Assembly: GCF_026072635.1 (NCBI RefSeq)
Contig: NZ_AP023081.1
Span: forward strand, 1,944,501 to 2,008,500
DNA: 64,000 bases
Source of the DNA: Pseudomonas solani
GTDB lineage: Bacteria; Pseudomonadota; Gammaproteobacteria; Pseudomonadales; Pseudomonadaceae
Direction: 5' to 3'
Shown here one piece after another: positions 43,363-53,157 of the stretch (the stretch's first letter is position 1; the number at the start of each line of letters is the position of its first letter). The notes under the pieces were generated by a model that saw only the letters and a list, made by a program, of their open reading frames with translations, was not told where the DNA came from and made no database searches. A program made the translations under genes and the position numbers.

Positions 43363-44412
43363 TCAACGCGATGCCTGCACCGGTTCCTTCAAGGCGGCAT
43401 CGAGGAAGCGCGGTTCGTTCCAGTCGGCCACCTTGAACGGCTTGCGGATCAGCCGTTGCTCGGCGGCGAAGTCGACGCCTTTCTGCAGACGGGCGAGGAA
43501 GTCGGCATCCAGCTGCGGGTCGAAGAGGGTGTTGAAGCTTTCATCCTTGAGGTCGGTGCCGAGGATGCCCACCGGGTAGCTGGCCAGGCTGGACACCAGT
43601 TCGACGTAGGCCTGCTTGTTCTCATCGTCGCGCAGCCATTGCACTGCCTGCTGCTGGGCCTTGATCAGCCGTGCCGTCACCTCCGGGTAGTCGCGGACGA
43701 AGGCGCCGGTGCCCACCAGTACTGCCTGGGTGCTGCCGGCACCGCCCAGGTCGCGGGTGCTCAGGGGCAGTTCGGCGAGGCCCTTGTCGCGCAGGGCGAT
43801 CAGCCCGGCCAGGCCCCAGGAAGCATCCACCTGCTTGGCCGCCAGGGCCGCGTTGGCGGCGTTGAAGTCGAGGTTGATCACCTTGAAGTCGCGTTCGGAG
43901 AGGCCGCGGCTGGCCAGGGCGTTGGCGAAGGACAGCTGGTTGGCGGTGCCGCGGAACACTGCGACGCGCTTGCCCTTGAGGTCTTCCAGGGTCTTGATGC
44001 CGGAGCCGGGCACCACGCCCAGGTAGCTTTTCACCCCGCGCGCGGTGGCGCTGAGCAGGCGGGTATCCAGGCCGCTGGCCTTGCCGATGATGGCGGCCAG
44101 GTCGCCCAGGTAGGCGAAGTCCACCTGGCCGTTGGCGAGGGCTTCGTTGACCACCGGGCCCGCGCCCTTGAAGAACAGCCACTGGACCTTGATGCCGTCC
44201 TTAGCGAATTCCTGTTCGAGGATGTTCCGGCTGCGCAGCACGTCCACCACGCCACCGCCGCTGTGCTGGCTGCCGGCACTGAGGTCGGGCACGGCGATGC
44301 GGATTTCCTTCGGCGCCTCGACGGCCTGGGCCAGCAGCGGGGCGGCACCGAGCACGCCCGCCAGCACGGTGGGGGCGAACAGCCCGAGGACGCTGTTGAT
44401 CAGGGTTTTCAT
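43363..44412 (-). CDS. AtsR-like periplasmic sulfate-ester-binding protein
   Basis: This 349-residue protein has a signal peptide (cleaved near LAQAVEA), then the pattern of NitT/TauT-family binding proteins (IRIAVPDLSAG, GPVVNEALANGQVDFAYLGDLAAI, GKRVAVFRGTANQLSFANALAS). It should deliver aryl or alkyl sulfate esters to the AtsB/AtsC importer. In P. aeruginosa and P. putida the binding-protein gene is, as I recall, in the same operon and direction as atsBCA; here it is divergent from them. ATG 44412 has AGGAG 8 nt upstream. Confidence 0.9.
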   Translation of the reverse strand: MKTLINSVLGLFAPTVLAGVLGAAPLLAQAVEAPKEIRIAVPDLSAGSQHSGGGVVDVLRSRNILEQEFAKDGIKVQWLFFKGAGPVVNEALANGQVDFAYLGDLAAIIGKASGLDTRLLSATARGVKSYLGVVPGSGIKTLEDLKGKRVAVFRGTANQLSFANALASRGLSERDFKVINLDFNAANAALAAKQVDASWGLAGLIALRDKGLAELPLSTRDLGGAGSTQAVLVGTGAFVRDYPEVTARLIKAQQQAVQWLRDDENKQAYVELVSSLASYPVGILGTDLKDESFNTLFDPQLDADFLARLQKGVDFAAEQRLIRKPFKVADWNEPRFLDAALKEPVQASR

Positions 44413-44696
44413 GGGAGGCGCTCCTGCGCTGGGGGTCATGTGGCGGCTAGATAGGCACAGGGGCTTCCGGCAATAAAATAATAAAAATTCATTTTTTGAT
44501 AACCCGAACGCATAAATCAGGCGAGCCGCGCCCTGTGGGCCGCTATGCAGGGAATGCATAAAAAATATTCAACAAAGGCATTTGCCGCTGCCCCGGCCCT
44601 CCCCCACAAATGACGCTCTTATCCATAAATAAATGGATATTCGAATTTTATATTCCACACGGAAATAACATTAGAGCCCAAGCGCCGGGAGACCCG
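44413..44696. promoter_or_regulatory. Divergent AT-rich control region between atsR and atsB
   Basis: The 284-bp gap is AT-rich, unlike the genes on each side. TATCCAT at 44620-44626 is repeated inverted (ATGGATA) at 44633-44639 around AAATAA. CysB or a dedicated LysR regulator could act here. No ORF is credible. Confidence 0.5.
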
Positions 44697-46295
44697 ATGA
44701 GCAAGATCCAGACGCTGCCCGCCCTCCAGCCGGCCCCCCGCTTCACGTTGCCGACCCCGAGCCTGCACGGCTTCGCCTGGGCCCTGCCCTGGCTGCTGCC
44801 CCTCGGCCTGTTCCTGCTCTGGTGGGTGGCCTCGGAGCGGCTGTGGATGTCCGAGCAGATCCTCCCGGCACCGGCGGTGGTCTGGCAGAGCGCCCTGGAG
44901 TTCGGCTCCGGCGAGCTCTGGGGCCACCTGTGGATAAGTCTGCAGCGCCTGCTCTGGGGGCTGCTGGCCGGTGTCGCCGGTGGCGTGCTGCTGGGCAGCT
45001 GGCTGGGGCTTTCGCGGCGGGCCGAGGCGCTGGTCTACCCGACCTTCGTGGCCCTGGCGCAGATTCCCACCCTGGCCTGGATCCCGCTGTTCATGCTGTT
45101 CTTCGGCATCGGCGAGACCCTCAAGCTGGTGGTGCTGATCAAGGCGGTGGTGGTGCCGGTGACCCTGCACGTGCTGGTGGGCGTGCGCGATGCCCAGCCG
45201 CGCCTGCGTGAAGCCGCCGCGGTGCTGCGCCTGCCGCCGCACCTGCTGTTCTGGCGCCTGGTGCTGCCCGGCGCCCTGCCCGCATTCATGGCCGGGCTGC
45301 GCCTGGCCCTGGCCACCGGCTGGACCTCGCTGCTGGCGGTGGAGCTGCTGGCCTCCAGCGAGGGCATCGGCTACCTGATGGTCTGGGGCCGCCAGCTGTT
45401 CATGCTCGACCTGGTGTTCGTCTGCATCCTGGTGATCGGCCTGGTGGGCGCGCTGATGGATCGCGGCATCAACCGTCTCGACGCCCTGCTGCTGTTCTGG
45501 CCCCACCCGGCCACCGGCCAGCAACCCCGGAGCCCGCGCCTGCAGGGCTGGCAACGTGTGCAGGCCGGGCTGCTGCCCCTGACCATCGTCGTGCTGTGGC
45601 AGGCCACCGCCGGCTTCGGCTGGGTCGACGCCAACATCCTCGCCTCGCCGCTGGACGTGCTGCGCAGCCTGCAGCAGGGCCTGACCGACGGCAGCCTGCC
45701 CACGGCCATGGCCGCCAGCCTGCAACGGGCCCTGCTCGGGCTGCTGATCGGCGGCGCCTCCGGCCTGCTGCTGGGCTTGCTGCTGGGGCTTTCCACCCTG
45801 GCCGAGCGCCTGGCCGGGCCGAGCCTTTCGGCCCTGCGCCAGGTGGCGATCTTCGCCTGGGTACCGCTGCTCACCGCCTGGTTCGGCCTGGGCGAGGCGG
45901 CCAAGCTGGCCTTCGTCAGCCTGGCGGCCTTCTTCCCCCTGTTCATCGCCACCCAGCGCGGCGTCGCCGGGCTTTCGCCGCAACTGGGCGAGGCCGCGCA
46001 GGTGCTGCGCCTGGGCCTGGGAAAACGCCTGCGCCTGCTGGTGCTGCCAGGCGCCGCGCCGGCCATTTTCGCCGGCCTGCGCCTGTCGCTGATCTACGCC
46101 TGGCTGGGCACCATCGGCGCCGAATACTTCATGCCCTCGGACGGCGGCATCGCCAGCTACATGCTCGGCGCGCAGCAGCTGTTCCGCATGGACCAGGTGA
46201 TGGCGGCCATGCTGCTGGTGGGCCTGGTCGGCGCCCTGCTGGGCACTCTCGGACAACGCATCGAAACCCGCGCCACGCGCTGGAGAACCGCATGA
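44697..46295 (+). CDS. AtsB-like fused ABC permease for sulfate esters
   Basis: This 532-residue protein consists of two tandem permease halves of about 260 residues, each with several membrane helices and an EAA-type loop (EAAAVLRLPPHLLFWRLVLPGALPAFMAGL in the first, EAAQVLRLGLGKRLRLLVLPGAAPAIFAGL in the second). It forms the whole transmembrane pore of the importer alone. The doubled arrangement matches AtsB. ATG 44697 has GGGAG 5 nt upstream. The next gene overlaps its end by 4 bp. Confidence 0.93.
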   Translation: MSKIQTLPALQPAPRFTLPTPSLHGFAWALPWLLPLGLFLLWWVASERLWMSEQILPAPAVVWQSALEFGSGELWGHLWISLQRLLWGLLAGVAGGVLLGSWLGLSRRAEALVYPTFVALAQIPTLAWIPLFMLFFGIGETLKLVVLIKAVVVPVTLHVLVGVRDAQPRLREAAAVLRLPPHLLFWRLVLPGALPAFMAGLRLALATGWTSLLAVELLASSEGIGYLMVWGRQLFMLDLVFVCILVIGLVGALMDRGINRLDALLLFWPHPATGQQPRSPRLQGWQRVQAGLLPLTIVVLWQATAGFGWVDANILASPLDVLRSLQQGLTDGSLPTAMAASLQRALLGLLIGGASGLLLGLLLGLSTLAERLAGPSLSALRQVAIFAWVPLLTAWFGLGEAAKLAFVSLAAFFPLFIATQRGVAGLSPQLGEAAQVLRLGLGKRLRLLVLPGAAPAIFAGLRLSLIYAWLGTIGAEYFMPSDGGIASYMLGAQQLFRMDQVMAAMLLVGLVGALLGTLGQRIETRATRWRTA

Positions 46296-47155
46296 ACGCC
46301 TTCAACCGCAGTGCCGCCGAAGCGGCCAACCAGCCCGTTTCCGCGCCGCCCACCCTGAGCTTCGCCGGGGTCGGCAAGGTGTTCCAGGTGGACGGCCAGC
46401 CCTTCCAGGCCATCGAGGACTTCAGTCTGGATGTCGAGGAGGGCGAGTTCATCGCCATCGTCGGCTCCAGCGGCTGCGGCAAGTCCACCCTGCTGCGCCT
46501 GCTGGTGGGGCTGGATACCGACTTCAGCGGCCGCATCGAGGTGGACGGCAAGCCGGTGCGCGGCATCGGCGGCGAACGCGGCATCGTGTTCCAGGAGCAC
46601 CGCCTGTTCCCCTGGCTGACGGTCAGCCAGAACATCGGCCTGGGCCTGGTCAACGAACCCATCGAGCAGGGCGAGCGCGCCCGGCGCATCCATCAGTTCG
46701 TGCAGCTGGTGGGGTTGAGCGGCTTCGAGAGCGCCTACCCGCACCAGCTGTCCGGCGGCATGGCCCAGCGCGTGGCCATCGCCCGGGGCCTTGTGGCGAG
46801 CCCGCGCATCCTGCTGCTGGACGAGCCCTTCGGCGCCCTCGACGCCCTCACCCGCCAGCAGATGCAGGACGAGCTGCTGGCCATCCGCAAGCGCCAGCGC
46901 ATCACCACCCTCCTGGTCACCCACGACGCCGAGGAGGCCATCTACCTGGCCGACCGCGTGGTGGTGATGGCGCCGCGCCCGGGGCGCATCAAGCAGGTGG
47001 TGGACATCGACCTGCCGCGCCCGCGCCAGCGCACCAGCCACGACTTCCACCGGGTGCGCGAAGCCCTGCTGCACCAGCTGACCGGCGAAGGCGACTACCA
47101 GCCGCCGGTGCCGCCGCGCGTCGCCGACCTGCCCCTCGAATTCATCGCCCTGTAG
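46292..47155 (+). CDS. AtsC-like ABC transporter ATP-binding protein
   Basis: This 287-residue ATPase has Walker A GSSGCGKST near residue 60, signature LSGGMAQRVAIARG, Walker B ILLLDEPFGALD and the switch histidine in LLVTHDAEEA. It energises the AtsB permease for sulfate-ester import. The start ATG overlaps the atsB stop (ATGA), giving translational coupling. atsA follows after 19 bp. Confidence 0.94.
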   Translation: MNAFNRSAAEAANQPVSAPPTLSFAGVGKVFQVDGQPFQAIEDFSLDVEEGEFIAIVGSSGCGKSTLLRLLVGLDTDFSGRIEVDGKPVRGIGGERGIVFQEHRLFPWLTVSQNIGLGLVNEPIEQGERARRIHQFVQLVGLSGFESAYPHQLSGGMAQRVAIARGLVASPRILLLDEPFGALDALTRQQMQDELLAIRKRQRITTLLVTHDAEEAIYLADRVVVMAPRPGRIKQVVDIDLPRPRQRTSHDFHRVREALLHQLTGEGDYQPPVPPRVADLPLEFIAL

Positions 47156-47174
47156 CCCCTTTGGAGAACGCTGG

Positions 47175-48782
47175 ATGAGCAAACGCCCCAACTTCCTGGT
47201 GATAGTCGCCGACGACCTGGGGTTTTCCGACCTCGGTGCCTTCGGCGGTGAGATCGCCACGCCGAACCTGGACCGCCTGGCCTTCGACGGCCTGCGCCTG
47301 ACCGACTTCCACACCGCGCCCACCTGCTCGCCGACCCGTTCGATGCTGCTCACCGGCACCGACCACCATATCGCCGGCATCGGCACCATGGCCGAGGCGC
47401 TGACCCCGGAGCTGATCGGCAAACCGGGCTACGAGGGTTACCTCAACGACCGCGTGGTGGCGCTGCCGGAGCTGCTGCGCGAGGCCGGCTACCAGACGCT
47501 GATGTCCGGCAAGTGGCACCTGGGCCTGACCGCCGAGCGCGCGCCCCATGCGCGGGGCTTCGAGCGCTCCTTTTCGCTGCTGCCGGGCGCGGCCAACCAC
47601 TACGGCTACGAGCCGCCCTACGACGCCAGCACGCCGGGCATCCTCAAGGCGACGACGGCGCTGTACGTCGAGGACGACCGCTTCATCGACCAGTTGCCGG
47701 AGGGCTTCTATTCCTCCGATGCCTTTGGCGACAAGCTGATCCAGTACCTCAAGGAACGCGACCAGAGCCGGCCCTTCTTCGCCTACCTGCCCTTCTCCGC
47801 CCCGCACTGGCCGCTGCAGGCACCCGCCGAGGTTGTGGATAACTACCGCGGCCGCTACGACGCCGGCCCCGAGGCGCTGCGCCTGGAACGCCTGGAGAGG
47901 CTCAAGGCCCTGGGCCTGGTGGCGCAGGACGTGGAAGCCCACCCGGTGCGCGCCATCAGCGCCGAGTGGGAGGCACTGAGCGACGAGGAACGCCAGGTGT
48001 CGGCGCGAACCATGGAGGTCTACGCGGCCATGGTGGAGCGCATGGACTGGAACATAGGCCGGGTGCTGGACTACCTGCGCCAGCAGGGGCTGGAGGACGA
48101 CACCTTCATCCTCTTCATGTCCGACAACGGTGCCGAGGGCGCGCTGCTGGAGGCCTTCCCCAAGTTCGGCCCGAACCTCAAGAGCTTCCTCGACCAGCAC
48201 TACGACAACAGCCTGGAGAACATCGGCCGCGCCAACTCCTATGTCTGGTACGGGCCGCGCTGGGCCCAGGCGGCCACCGCGCCGTCGCGCCTGTACAAGG
48301 CCTTCACCACCGAGGGCGGCATCCGCGTGCCGGCCCTGGTGCGTTATCCACAGCTGCAGCGGCAGCAGCAGGTGAGCCACACCTTCGCCACGGTGATGGA
48401 CATCACCCCGACGGTGCTGGACCTGGCCGGTGTGCGCCACCCGGGTACGCGCTGGCGCGGCCGCGAGGTGGCGCCGGTGCGCGGGCGCTCCTGGCTCGGC
48501 TACCTCTCGGGCGAGACGCCCCGGGTGCATGACGAGAAAACGGTCACCGGCTGGGAGCTGTTCGGCATGCGCGCCATCCGCCAGGGGCACCTGAAGGCGG
48601 TGTACCTGCCCGCACCCGTGGGGCCGGAAACCTGGCAGCTGTACGACCTGGAGAAGGACCCGGGGGAGATCCACGACCTGGCCCAGGAACGGCCGGAAGC
48701 CCTGGCCGGGCTGATCGCGGCCTGGCAGCGCTATGTGGACGAGACGGGGGTGATCCTCAGCGAGTCGCCGTTCCAGCCGTAG
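47175..48782 (+). CDS. Arylsulfatase AtsA
   Basis: This 535-residue sulfatase has the active-site signature CSPTRSMLLTG at residues about 51-61, where the cysteine is converted to formylglycine, and metal-binding aspartates in IVADDLGFSD and LFMSDNGAEG. It hydrolyses aryl sulfate esters to phenols and sulfate. The length agrees with the P. aeruginosa AtsA I recall (536 residues). There is no signal peptide, so it is cytoplasmic, as expected for the pathway that first imports the ester. It ends the atsBCA operon. Cysteine-type activation would need a formylglycine-generating enzyme encoded elsewhere. Confidence 0.96.
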   Translation: MSKRPNFLVIVADDLGFSDLGAFGGEIATPNLDRLAFDGLRLTDFHTAPTCSPTRSMLLTGTDHHIAGIGTMAEALTPELIGKPGYEGYLNDRVVALPELLREAGYQTLMSGKWHLGLTAERAPHARGFERSFSLLPGAANHYGYEPPYDASTPGILKATTALYVEDDRFIDQLPEGFYSSDAFGDKLIQYLKERDQSRPFFAYLPFSAPHWPLQAPAEVVDNYRGRYDAGPEALRLERLERLKALGLVAQDVEAHPVRAISAEWEALSDEERQVSARTMEVYAAMVERMDWNIGRVLDYLRQQGLEDDTFILFMSDNGAEGALLEAFPKFGPNLKSFLDQHYDNSLENIGRANSYVWYGPRWAQAATAPSRLYKAFTTEGGIRVPALVRYPQLQRQQQVSHTFATVMDITPTVLDLAGVRHPGTRWRGREVAPVRGRSWLGYLSGETPRVHDEKTVTGWELFGMRAIRQGHLKAVYLPAPVGPETWQLYDLEKDPGEIHDLAQERPEALAGLIAAWQRYVDETGVILSESPFQP

Positions 48783-48799
48783 GGCGAGCGCGAAGAAAG

Positions 48800-48897
48800 C
48801 AGGGGCGTAGGGTGGACCGCGCTTCACCGGTCCACCGTCGGTGCTCACCCGGGGCTTCGCTGGTGGACGTGAAGAGCGACGTCCACCCTACGAGGGC
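48800..48897. repeat. Composite intergenic repeat between convergent genes
   Basis: GTAGGGTGGACCGCGCTTCACCGG with a GGTCCACC partner (48809-48838) is followed by CTGGTGGACGTGAAGAGCGACG near 48861-48882. It belongs to the same family as the repeats at 120-440 and 43.05-43.34 kb. It separates atsA from the convergent diguanylate cyclase gene. A stem-loop may serve both as a terminator, but no T run is seen. Confidence 0.65.
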
Positions 48898-48903
48898 AGG
48901 CGG

Positions 48904-49881
48904 TTACACCTGCACGATGCGGTTCTTGCCGCTGCGCTTGGCGGTGTACATGGCTTCGTCGGCGCGGGCGTAGAGCTGTTCCAGGGTGTCGCCGGGGCGC
49001 AGGGTGGTCAGGCCCTGGCTGAGGGTGACACTGAAGATCTGGCCGGCGGCGCTGAACGACAGGCGCTGCACCTCGCGCTCCAGGCGCTCGGCCACCTGCA
49101 GGGCCTGGGCCGGGTCGCAGCCGGGGAATACGGCGGCGAATTCCTCGCCGCCAATGCGCCCGAAATGGTCGACCCGGCGCAGGGCGCCGGCGCCGCACTG
49201 GGCGATGCGCTGCAGCACCAGGTCACCGACCTGGTGGCCGTAGGTGTCGTTGATCTTCTTGAAGTCATCGATGTCCAGCAGCAGGAAGGCCAGGGGCCGC
49301 TCATAGCGCTCGGCGACGTCGAACTCGCGCTGGGCGCATTCGAAGAAATGGCGGCGGTTGCTGGTGCCGGTCAGCACGTCGGTGGTGGCCAGGCGCTGCA
49401 GCTCGGCCTCCAGGGTCTTCTTCTCGGTGATGTCCTCGGCGATGCCCACCACCAGGGTGGACTGCCCGGCCTGGCCCTGGCGGCTGACGAAGCACTTGTC
49501 GCTGAGCCAGCGCACCTGGCCGTCGCCCCGGATGATGCGGTACTCGCGCACCTCCACCGCGCCCTTGGTGAGCACCTCGGCGAGGCTGCGCGCGGCGTAC
49601 TCGACGTCATCGGGGTAGATGCAGTTGCGCCACTCGTTGAAGTCCACCATCAGCAGCTCGGCCGGGCGGCCGAACATGCGCTCGTAGTGGGGGCTGACGT
49701 AGATGATCTTCTGCGCGTCCCAGTCGAAGGCCCAGAGCACGGCGTTGACGCTGCCCAGCAGGCTGTTGAACAGCAGTTCGCGTTCGCGCAGGCGCTCCAC
49801 CTCGCCACGGCTGTGCAGCAGTGCCAGGGTGAGCTTCTCCAGCTCGCTGGGTGTTTCCTCGAAGTTTTCCATCCGGCCCAT
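48904..49881 (-). CDS. PAS-GGDEF diguanylate cyclase
   Basis: This 325-residue cytoplasmic protein has a PAS domain (about residues 40-145, with VSPHYERMFGRPAELL and the PAC motif IAEDITEKKTLEAEL) and a C-terminal GGDEF domain with the active signature GGEEF. The RxxD inhibition site RRVD lies five residues before it, so feedback control by c-di-GMP is likely. It makes c-di-GMP from GTP. There is no membrane segment. AAGG lies 6 nt before the start. Confidence 0.92.
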   Translation of the reverse strand: MGRMENFEETPSELEKLTLALLHSRGEVERLRERELLFNSLLGSVNAVLWAFDWDAQKIIYVSPHYERMFGRPAELLMVDFNEWRNCIYPDDVEYAARSLAEVLTKGAVEVREYRIIRGDGQVRWLSDKCFVSRQGQAGQSTLVVGIAEDITEKKTLEAELQRLATTDVLTGTSNRRHFFECAQREFDVAERYERPLAFLLLDIDDFKKINDTYGHQVGDLVLQRIAQCGAGALRRVDHFGRIGGEEFAAVFPGCDPAQALQVAERLEREVQRLSFSAAGQIFSVTLSQGLTTLRPGDTLEQLYARADEAMYTAKRSGKNRIVQV

Positions 49882-49947
49882 AGCCTGCCTTCGCGTATTC
49901 GGGTCACGTTACGCCCACGACGAAGCGGCGGGCATGAGTGGCCGGCG

Positions 49948-50973
49948 TCAGGCATGACTCTGGTGACGAATGGCTGCAAAACGGTTGAACAGGCGGTGCA
50001 GGACGAACACCGCAAGCAGGGTGATGAAGACCGCAACGCAAACCGAACTGAGCCGATAGGCCAGGCTGAACATCATGTCGTGACTCGGCGTCAGGTATTG
50101 ACCGAAAACGATGGCCAAAGTTGTCAGCGCACCGAAGCCGATTCCCTGCGCCCCCTCCAATACGTGCACTCGGGCACAGAAAAAGGCGGCTATCCAGTAC
50201 AGCGAGGCGACGAGCGGTAGCACGTCGTAGTGGTCGTAGAGCAGCAGTTGCAGCACCAGGGCGATCAGGCAGCCGAGCAGGGTGCCGAGGGCGCGGATGC
50301 GTCCGGCGAAGCGGATGCCGTTCCAGTGCATGGGGAACAGCACGAGGATCGAGGCGATCTGCGCGGACAGCGAATCCTTCAGGTCGAAGCTCTGGAACAG
50401 GATGAACGACAAGGTGGCGATCGAGGCGCCGAGCAGGGCCTCGTGGCGCTGGCTGGCCAGGTCCTTGGGCGGCGGGGTGCGCGGCTCGCGGGGCTCGGCA
50501 TCGGGGAAGAGGAAGAACATCAGCCAGGCGATCAGCACCGTCAGCGCGGCGGCCACCAGGTTGCTGGCCACCAGGTCGTAGAGGTGGGTTTCGGGGTAGC
50601 TGGCGAAGTGCAGCTGCATGGAGAGGAACACGCAGCCCAGGGCGCCGAACAGGAACAGCGGGCCGCGCGCCATGAGGCTGAAGCGCCAGAGGAAGGCGGC
50701 GAAGACCAGGGGCACGATGAGCAGCGGGCGGTCGCCGAACAGGCCGTAGATGACCAGCGTCTCCAGGCTCACCAGCACCGCCTGGGCGAGGAACTGGCGG
50801 ATCACATGGGCGTTGAGGGTGGGCACCAGGCCCAGCAGCAGCATGGGGTAGACGCAGAAGAACGAGCCGTTGTCCCAGCCCATCAGCTTGCACACGAACA
50901 GGCCGAGGGTGCCGCCGCAGGCCAGGCGCAGGCACTGGCGCAGGCCGTTCTCGCTGAGGGCCGGGCGCTCCAT
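49948..50973 (-). CDS. Inner-membrane FUSC/DUF2955-like protein (efflux or transport)
   Basis: This 341-residue protein has many membrane segments in two clusters (about residues 14-150 and 215-330), with a short soluble loop between (PPKDLASQRHEAL). It resembles YccS/fusaric-acid-resistance family members, which work with HlyD-type adaptors in efflux. Its ATG overlaps the predicted HlyD stop (TGATG), so the two were meant to be coupled. The substrate is unknown. It follows a LysR gene that is transcribed divergently. Confidence 0.8.
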   Translation of the reverse strand: MERPALSENGLRQCLRLACGGTLGLFVCKLMGWDNGSFFCVYPMLLLGLVPTLNAHVIRQFLAQAVLVSLETLVIYGLFGDRPLLIVPLVFAAFLWRFSLMARGPLFLFGALGCVFLSMQLHFASYPETHLYDLVASNLVAAALTVLIAWLMFFLFPDAEPREPRTPPPKDLASQRHEALLGASIATLSFILFQSFDLKDSLSAQIASILVLFPMHWNGIRFAGRIRALGTLLGCLIALVLQLLLYDHYDVLPLVASLYWIAAFFCARVHVLEGAQGIGFGALTTLAIVFGQYLTPSHDMMFSLAYRLSSVCVAVFITLLAVFVLHRLFNRFAAIRHQSHA

Positions 50974-52033
50974 CAGTAGATGTAGTGCAGCAGGCTGATG
51001 AGGCGGATCTGCACCCGGCCGAAGAACGTGGCCAGGGGCGATTCGTGGGGGTAGAGCTGCACCGTGGCCTTGGCGCCGCTGGGCAGGGGCGCTTCCGGGG
51101 GCGCCTCCAGCAGCACGTGCAGGCGCTGGCGCTGGGCGTCGCGCACCCAGCGGTCGGAGGTGGCGGGGCGGCGAGGTCGCCGTTGGCGTCCAGCTGGCCT
51201 TCCTTGACGCCCGCGTCGATGGCGCCGACCCGCGCGGCGAAGATGCGCCCGGGCAGGGCGTCGAACACCACGCTGGCGCCATCGCCCAGGCCCACGTAGC
51301 GCAGCGCCTTCTCGCGGAAGTCGGCGCTGATGTCGGCCTCATCGGCTACCAGCGCGGCCACCGGGCTGCCGGCGGCGACGAAGGCGCCGGGGGACAGTTG
51401 CAGGTTGCTCAGGGTACCGGCGCGCTCGGCGCGCACTTCGCTGTACTGCAGTTGCAGGCGCGCCTGGTCGAGGGCATTGCGGGCCTGGCGCAGGCGCAGG
51501 TTGTCGTCGCCCGTCGCACCGCGCTCGGCGGCCAGCTGGTGGATGCGCGCGGTGGCGGCGGCCACCTTGGCGCTGGCGGCGGCGCGCTGCGACTGGGTCT
51601 GCTCGAACAGCTGGCGGGAAACGTGCTGGCTGGCCACCAGCTTGCCGAGGCGCTCGGCCTCGCGCGCGAGCTCCTGCGCCGAGGCCTCGGCGGCGAGCTT
51701 GTCGGCGCGGGCGGCGGCGAGGCTGGCGTCGAGCTCGGCGTTGTCCTGGGCGGCCTGCTCCAGCGCCAGCTCGGCGGCGTTGACGGCGAGGCGGAAGGGT
51801 TCGGGGTCGAGGCGGAACAGCAACTGCCCAGCCTGGACGTGGGCGTTGTTGGTCACGGCGATGTCCAGCACCTGGCCGCTGACCCGGGGCGCCAGGCGCA
51901 GCACCGAGCGCGTCAGCTGGGCCTGGGGGGTGATGGGCATCCACAGGTCGGCCGCGAGGAAGTAGGCGAAGAGCAGCACGAAGGCCACGATGGCGCTCCG
52001 CACCCGGCGGGCGAACCTTTGGTCGGGGGTCAT
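50973..52033 (-). pseudogene. HlyD-family membrane-fusion protein, split by a single-base frameshift
   Basis: From ATG 52033 the protein has an N-terminal membrane anchor (residues about 12-30), a lipoyl-like segment (VLRLAPRVSGQVLDIAVTNNAHVQAGQLLFRLDP), a long coiled-coil hairpin and a barrel domain. About residue 290 (near plus-strand 51161-51170) the frame changes: the correct continuation DRWVRDAQRQRLHVLLEAPP ... SLLHYIY lies in the other frame and ends at the TGA at 50973. Restoring one base (a G/C in CCCGCCACC) rejoins it to about 353 residues. It would be the periplasmic adaptor for the next gene. The shift may be a sequencing indel. Confidence 0.85.
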
Positions 52034-52200
52034 GGATACCTCGGCAATGCAGGGCGGATCGGCAGGGCCACGAGCCCGCAGGCGGGGCGATGGGCGGTGA
52101 TCCGGGAAAACGGCAAACAGCTCAGGGCTGGCAGTATATTTACCGGCGTTTCCTGGATAATCAGCGCCCTTCGAGAATCAGCCTTGCGCGAGGAGTAACA

Positions 52201-53157
52201 ATGGACACCCTGAACAGCATGCGTGTGTTCACCCGCGTCATCGAGACCGGCAGCTTCACCGCGGCGGCGCAGGCGCTGGACCTTTCCACCGCGCAGGTCT
52301 CCAGGCTGGTCTCGGAGCTGGAGCAGCAGCTGCAGGCGCGGCTGCTGCACCGCACCACCCGGCGCCTGGCGCTGACCGAGGTGGGCGAGCGCTACCTGCA
52401 ACGCTGCCGCTCGATCCTCAACGAGGTGGACCAGGCCGCCGCCGAGGCGCGCGGTGCGCACCTCAAGCCCAGCGGCCGGCTGCGGGTACACACCATGACC
52501 GGCCTCGGCCTGCAGCACGTCACCGCGCTGGTGGCGCGCTACACCGCGCTGTACCCCGAGGTGGTGATCGACCTGACGCTGTCGCAGCGCAACCCCGACC
52601 CGCTGGAGGACGGCCAGGACGTGGTGCTGACCTTCGCCCGCGAGCTGCCGGACTCGCAGATGGTGGCGCAATCCCTGGGGCAGATGTACAGCGTGGTCTG
52701 CGCGGCGCCCGCCTACCTGGAGCAGCATGGCGTGCCCAAGGGGCCGGCGGACCTTCGTCACCACCGCTACCTGCGCCTGCTGGACCCGCTCTACCAGGAC
52801 AACTGGGTGCTGCAGGACGAGGACGGCGAGTACGACGTGCTGCCGGCGGAGGCCTTCCAGGTCAACGTCGCCGAATCCCTGGCACGCGCCGCCCAGGCGG
52901 GCATGGGCTTCTGCCTGCTGCCCTCCTTCGTCGCCTGCCAGCCGCTGCGCGAGGGCACCCTGCTGCGCCTGCTGCCGGAGCACCGCCTGCGCGAGCGCAA
53001 CATCTACGCGGTGTATCCGTCACGGCGTTTCCTCGACGCCAAGACCCGCACCTGGGTGGACTTCCTCAAGGCCGAACTGCCGCCCCTCTTCGCCCAGGAC
53101 GATGCCGTGCTGGACGATCCCCGCCACTGGGCGGTGCGCACGCAATTGTTGCGCTAG
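52201..53157 (+). CDS. LysR-type transcriptional regulator
   Basis: This 318-residue protein has a DNA-binding helix-turn-helix (MDTLNSMRVFTRVIETGSFTAAAQALDLSTAQVSRLVSELEQQL) and a LysR substrate-binding domain. It is divergent from the HlyD/FUSC-like pair with a 167-bp gap, so it probably regulates that pair. AGGAG lies 5 nt before ATG 52201; longer upstream frames are less likely. The effector is unknown. Confidence 0.9.
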   Translation: MDTLNSMRVFTRVIETGSFTAAAQALDLSTAQVSRLVSELEQQLQARLLHRTTRRLALTEVGERYLQRCRSILNEVDQAAAEARGAHLKPSGRLRVHTMTGLGLQHVTALVARYTALYPEVVIDLTLSQRNPDPLEDGQDVVLTFARELPDSQMVAQSLGQMYSVVCAAPAYLEQHGVPKGPADLRHHRYLRLLDPLYQDNWVLQDEDGEYDVLPAEAFQVNVAESLARAAQAGMGFCLLPSFVACQPLREGTLLRLLPEHRLRERNIYAVYPSRRFLDAKTRTWVDFLKAELPPLFAQDDAVLDDPRHWAVRTQLLR

